From positions 1 through 6,612 of the forward strand of contig JAISTL010000189.1 in NCBI GenBank assembly GCA_031272615.1: a DNA stretch of 6,612 nucleotides. Direction: 5' to 3'. Positions 3,621-6,612 of this stretch are shown piece by piece. How positions within the stretch are numbered: the stretch's first letter is position 1; the number at the start of each line of letters is the position of its first letter. Made by a program: the position numbers and the translations under genes. The notes beneath the pieces are model-generated. The model was given only the letters and a program-made list of their open reading frames with translations. It searched no databases and was not told the DNA's origin. Source of the stretch: Methylobacteriaceae bacterium (GTDB lineage Bacteria > Pseudomonadota > Alphaproteobacteria > Rhizobiales > Beijerinckiaceae).

Positions 3621-6380
3621 CTAATTTCCGTTGCGCTTGGACCACCAACCGGCCCGCTTCGGCCGGGTCGGGTCCTGCGGGGTGAGGGCGATGGCCATCG
3701 GTTCCTCACCGTGAGCCGGTTCGCGTTTTGCTGAGGATTTGGCCGGCTTTTCAGCGGGCTTTTCCGTGCCGTCTGCGGCGGGTTTGCTGTCGGCATCGGT
3801 TTCGGGCTTCTTTGTGCCTGAAGCACGACGCGGTTTGGCAGGCTTTTCCGCCGGTTCCGAAACCGGTTCCGGCGCGGGCTTCTCAACGGGAGTCGCAGCT
3901 GCCTTGTCATCGGATGTCGCCACAGCCGCCGACTTTTTCGTCCGTTTCGCCGCCGCCGGTTTGCGGACTTCAGGAGCTTGTGCGGCGGGAGATTCAGTGG
4001 CAGGAGCTTCGATTGTCTCCGGCACGGGTTGATTCGCCGACGCGACCTTGGGTTTGCGTGCGGTTTTTTTGGCGGGAGCTGCAACCACGGGCTCTTCCAC
4101 CGGAAGAGCGACCTCGGCGGCGGGCGTCGCGGAGTCAGCCGCGGAGTCAGCCGCGGATTTACGCGAACGTCGCCCTGAACGGCGGTTCTTGGCGGCGGCA
4201 GTTTCTTCTTTCGGGGCGTCTTCAGCAGGGGGGGCAACCACGGCGGAAGCCGTCGTCTCGACATGGGCCGGAGCCTCCGGCGCCGCCGCGGCGATATCCG
4301 AACGCTCGGAGCCGTTGCGCTCGTTGTCTCTGAAGGTGTTGTCCCGGCGGCCGTTGCGGCCGCGCCGCCGCCGTTTGCGGCGCCGTCCGCCACCCGAACC
4401 GTCGCTCTCGTTTTCGCGCGGCGGATGGGCAACGTCGTTGTCTCCGTTCAGCCGCGGCATGGTCTTTTTGCCGGACTGCGCTTCCTGACTCAGCGGCACG
4501 TCAATCAAATCGGCATCGGTCACGGTGGTGATGGCGCGGCTCTCGGTCTTGACGGCCAGTTCACCCTTTTCAACCGTGAAGTAGACGCCGGCCGCCAAGT
4601 GGTCGTTGGCCTCGATGATGATCGTCACATTGAAGCGGCTTTCAAACTCCCTCAGGATATTGCGTTTCTGGTTGAGGATGTAGAACGCCGTCTGTGTGTG
4701 AGTCTGTACCAGCAGATCATGGGAGGAGTTCTGAATCAGCATTTCCTCGATGGAACGCAGCACGTGCAGCGCCGCCGACGGCGTGGAGCGCAGGAAGCCG
4801 GTGCCGCCGCAATGGGAACACTGCACCGACGAACTCTCCAGTACGCCGGTACGGATGCGCTGACGCGACATTTCCATCAGGCCGAAGGGAGAAATGCGGC
4901 CGAGCTGAATACGCGCCCGGTCACTTTTCAGGCATTCGGCGAGGCGTTTTTCCACGGCGCGGTTGTTGCGCTTTTCCTCCATGTCGATGAAATCGATGAC
5001 GATGAGGCCCGCAAGGTCGCGCAGCCGCAGCTGGCGCGCCACTTCTTCCGCCGCTTCGAGATTGGTGCGGATGGCGGTGTCTTCGATATTGTGCTCACGT
5101 GTGGAGCGTCCGGAGTTGACATCGATGGACACCAGCGCTTCCGTCGGGTTGATGACCAGATATCCGCCGGATTTCAGCTGCACCTGGTTGGAGAACATGG
5201 CGTCAAGCTGGCTTTCCACGTTGTAGCGCGCGAAAATCGGCGTCAGCTCCTTGTAAGGCTGCACGGCGCGGGCATGGCTCGGCATCAGCATACGCATGAA
5301 ATCCTTGGCTTCCCGGTAGGCGTCGTCTCCGGAAACGAGAATCTCGCCGATGTCCTTGTTGTAGAGGTCACGGATGGCGCGCTTGATCAGAGAGCCTTCC
5401 TCGTACACCAGCAGCGGCGCCGAGGATTCCATCGTCAGCTCACGCACCTTGAGCCACAGACGCATCAGGTATTCGAAGTCCCGCTTGATTTCGGTGCGGG
5501 TGCGCGACGCGCCGGCGGTGCGCAGGATAACGCCCATTCCCGCCGGAACTTCCAGTTCCTGGGCGATTTCCTTGAGGCGCTTCCGGTCCTGGGAGTTGGT
5601 GATCTTGCGGGAGATCCCGCCGCCGCGCCCGGTGTTGGGCATCAACACCGAATAGCGTCCGGCGAGCGAAAGGTACGTGGTGAGAGCGGCGCCCTTGTTG
5701 CCGCGCTCCTCCTTGACGACCTGTACCAGCAGCAGCTGCCGCCGCTTGATGACTTCCTGAATCTTGTATTGGCGCCGGCTGGGGCGAGGGCGCTCCGGAA
5801 TATCGTCCATGGCGTCGCCGGTCCCGCCGACGTGCTCAATCATCGAATCCGTATCATCGGTATCGATCGGCTCGATATCGTCCAATGTGCCGGGAATGCC
5901 GCGCAGAGATTTGTTCTTCCCGCGGCGCGGCTCGAGATCCGACACCTCGTAGCCGCTGTCAGCGCCCTCAAGCGCATCGGCGCTGTCGCCGTTGTCAACG
6001 GAGACGGAAACCTCCGGGTCACGGGCGGCTTTTTTGGCCGCGCCTTTCTTGCGGCGGGGCCGGCGCTCCTCTTCAGACAGGGCCGCCTGCTCCGCCTGGG
6101 ACATTTCCTCCTTGAGAATCTCCAGGTCCGCCACCGGAATCTGATAGTAATCCGGGTGAATTTCATTGAATGCCAGGAACCCCTGGCGATTGCCGCCGTA
6201 TTCAACAAAGGCGGCCTGCAGCGAAGGCTCCACCCTGGTCACTTTCGCCAGGTAGATATTGCCGCGCAACTGCTTGCGATTTGCGGATTCAAAATCGAAC
6301 TCTTCGACCTTGTTGCCGCGCACAACCACAACCCGGGTTTCCTCCGGGTGGGAGGCATCAATTAACATTTTATTCGTCAT
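3621..6380 (-). CDS. rne: Ribonuclease E (RNase E), degradosome endoribonuclease
   Basis: Endoribonuclease that starts decay of most mRNAs, processes rRNA and tRNA precursors, and scaffolds the RNA degradosome. The 919-residue product suits alphaproteobacterial RNase E. The S1 domain begins at about 38 (LRGNIYLAKVTRVEPSLQAAFVEYG) and is split by an acidic/basic insertion at about 86-203, then resumes at RRQYKIQEVIKRR. The 5'-sensor Arg-Thr pair is at 287-288. The DNase I-like domain has metal-binding Asp420 (VSIDVNSGR) and Asp463 (VIDFIDME), 43 apart as in E. coli (303/346). The zinc-link Cys521-x-x-Cys524 is 58 residues further, also as in E. coli. After about residue 640 come an Arg-rich RNA-binding patch (666-680), a long Ala/Pro/Lys/Glu tail, and Gly-Trp-Trp at 911-913, a motif that binds PNPase in Caulobacter. 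The start at 6380 has GAAGAG six bases upstream and gives the family N terminus; Met5 is an alternative. Confidence 0.97.
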   Translation of the reverse strand: MTNKMLIDASHPEETRVVVVRGNKVEEFDFESANRKQLRGNIYLAKVTRVEPSLQAAFVEYGGNRQGFLAFNEIHPDYYQIPVADLEILKEEMSQAEQAALSEEERRPRRKKGAAKKAARDPEVSVSVDNGDSADALEGADSGYEVSDLEPRRGKNKSLRGIPGTLDDIEPIDTDDTDSMIEHVGGTGDAMDDIPERPRPSRRQYKIQEVIKRRQLLLVQVVKEERGNKGAALTTYLSLAGRYSVLMPNTGRGGGISRKITNSQDRKRLKEIAQELEVPAGMGVILRTAGASRTRTEIKRDFEYLMRLWLKVRELTMESSAPLLVYEEGSLIKRAIRDLYNKDIGEILVSGDDAYREAKDFMRMLMPSHARAVQPYKELTPIFARYNVESQLDAMFSNQVQLKSGGYLVINPTEALVSIDVNSGRSTREHNIEDTAIRTNLEAAEEVARQLRLRDLAGLIVIDFIDMEEKRNNRAVEKRLAECLKSDRARIQLGRISPFGLMEMSRQRIRTGVLESSSVQCSHCGGTGFLRSTPSAALHVLRSIEEMLIQNSSHDLLVQTHTQTAFYILNQKRNILREFESRFNVTIIIEANDHLAAGVYFTVEKGELAVKTESRAITTVTDADLIDVPLSQEAQSGKKTMPRLNGDNDVAHPPRENESDGSGGGRRRKRRRRGRNGRRDNTFRDNERNGSERSDIAAAAPEAPAHVETTASAVVAPPAEDAPKEETAAAKNRRSGRRSRKSAADSAADSATPAAEVALPVEEPVVAAPAKKTARKPKVASANQPVPETIEAPATESPAAQAPEVRKPAAAKRTKKSAAVATSDDKAAATPVEKPAPEPVSEPAEKPAKPRRASGTKKPETDADSKPAADGTEKPAEKPAKSSAKREPAHGEEPMAIALTPQDPTRPKRAGWWSKRNGN
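4129..4157 (-). repeat. 12-bp tandem repeat in the rne tail region
   Basis: GCGGAGTCAGCC is repeated at 4129-4140 and 4141-4152, with five further bases matching. It encodes Ser-Ala-Ala-Asp twice (residues 742-749) in the disordered C-terminal half. Being in frame and in low-complexity sequence, it looks like slippage-type length variation without harm to the enzyme. Confidence 0.7.
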
Positions 6381-6419
6381 ATTAAACTCTTCGCAATGAC
6401 GACCGGGAAGGATCGTCAC
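6374..6419 (-). promoter_or_regulatory. rne leader with two mutually exclusive hairpins over the start codon
   Basis: In the rne mRNA the segment UCGUCAU (6402-6396) can pair upstream with UGACGA (6418-6413), giving a 6-bp stem plus a G-U pair and a 10-base loop. Alternatively it can pair downstream with AUGACGA (6380-6374), a 7-bp stem that includes the start codon and puts the ribosome binding site GAAGAG (6392-6387) in its 15-base loop. The two cannot form together. E. coli RNase E controls its own mRNA through the 5' leader, so a structured leader is plausible, although the sequence itself is unrelated as far as can be judged. Function is inferred. Confidence 0.4.
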
Positions 6420-6612
6420 AACGAACAGAGCAGATGCCGAAGACCACGCAGTGACCTGCGCATGACAACACCCTGAACCGCGGTACAATCCTTACATTGT
6501 ATCGTCATGGCACTGGCCCCGCATAGAACCGGGCCCGCGCACGGGTTGAAACAGACTGGCGGAACACCATCCGATTCCCGCGCACGGTCCGGTGGGATAC
6601 CGGAGACTCCTT
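6381..6612. other. Region upstream of rne, no supported gene
   Basis: 232 bp that should hold the rne promoter and leader and the start of whatever lies to the right. A minus-strand TACAAT at 6501-6496 could be a -10 for rne but has no recognisable -35 at 16-18 bases. On the plus strand a frame from ATG at 6507 stays open to the window edge, but it has no ribosome binding site or recognisable protein sequence, so it is not called. The 11-mer CCCGCGCACGG occurs twice, at 6534-6544 and 6577-6587. In many alphaproteobacteria a cell-wall amidase gene is divergent from rne; the window ends too early to test this. Confidence 0.5.
6462..6489 (+). promoter_or_regulatory. Candidate rightward promoter upstream of rne
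   Basis: ATGACA (6462-6467) and TACAAT (6484-6489), each matching the sigma-70-type consensus at five of six bases, are separated by 16 bases on the plus strand. It would drive a gene beyond the right edge. The -10 is also the left arm of an inverted repeat: TACAAT at 6484-6489 and ATTGTA at 6496-6501, with six bases between. Confidence 0.35.

Noticed and set aside
3405..3734. 109-codon plus-strand frame in the convergent spacer
   Set aside because: It runs into the 3' end of rne on the opposite strand, lacks a ribosome site and shows no known motif.
4263..6365. 700-codon open frame on the plus strand opposite rne
   Set aside because: It lies wholly antisense to the well-conserved RNase E gene, has no known domain and is rich in Arg/Val/His/Gly, as expected from reading a GC-rich gene backwards.
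6507..6612. Partial plus-strand gene from ATG 6507 to the window edge
   Set aside because: No ribosome site, no signal peptide or known N terminus, and it would start only a few bases after the proposed promoter.

Overview
This GC-rich window most likely comes from an alphaproteobacterium. The clearest evidence is the RNase E gene on the right. It has the complete catalytic core, a long acidic insertion in the N-terminal S1 region, a low-complexity Ala/Pro/Lys/Glu tail and a C-terminal Gly-Trp-Trp motif of the kind known from alphaproteobacterial RNase E. No rRNA, tRNA, CRISPR array, insertion sequence or prophage gene was found.

Left (1-1426, minus strand): a two-gene operon read leftwards. 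A small EthD-like dimeric alpha/beta-barrel protein comes first, then a DctP-type periplasmic binding protein of a TRAP transporter. Each has a good ribosome binding site, and 34 bp separate them. A perfect GC-rich hairpin follows the binding-protein gene at the very edge of the window. The membrane subunits (DctQ/DctM), if present, lie to the left outside the window.

Middle (1427-3347): an 829-bp intergenic region, AT-rich in its right half, and then a divergent LacI-family regulator gene. The region holds two copies of a perfect 10-bp palindrome (CGGTGCACCG), five exact AACGTT cores resembling LacI-family operators, and a perfect TTGACA -35 hexamer pointing at the EthD/TRAP operon between two of those cores. 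The regulator is complete from helix-turn-helix to C terminus except for one in-frame TGA at codon 208, where the family usually has glycine. It therefore looks like a recently inactivated (or mis-sequenced) local repressor of the TRAP operon.

Right (3348-6612): a short convergent spacer with two hairpins, then rne on the minus strand. Its leader has inverted repeats that could form two mutually exclusive hairpins, one covering the start codon. Upstream of rne is a non-coding stretch with a possible rightward promoter for a gene beyond the window. I see no clearly new multi-gene system. The most unusual material is the regulatory DNA around the broken LacI gene and the rne leader.
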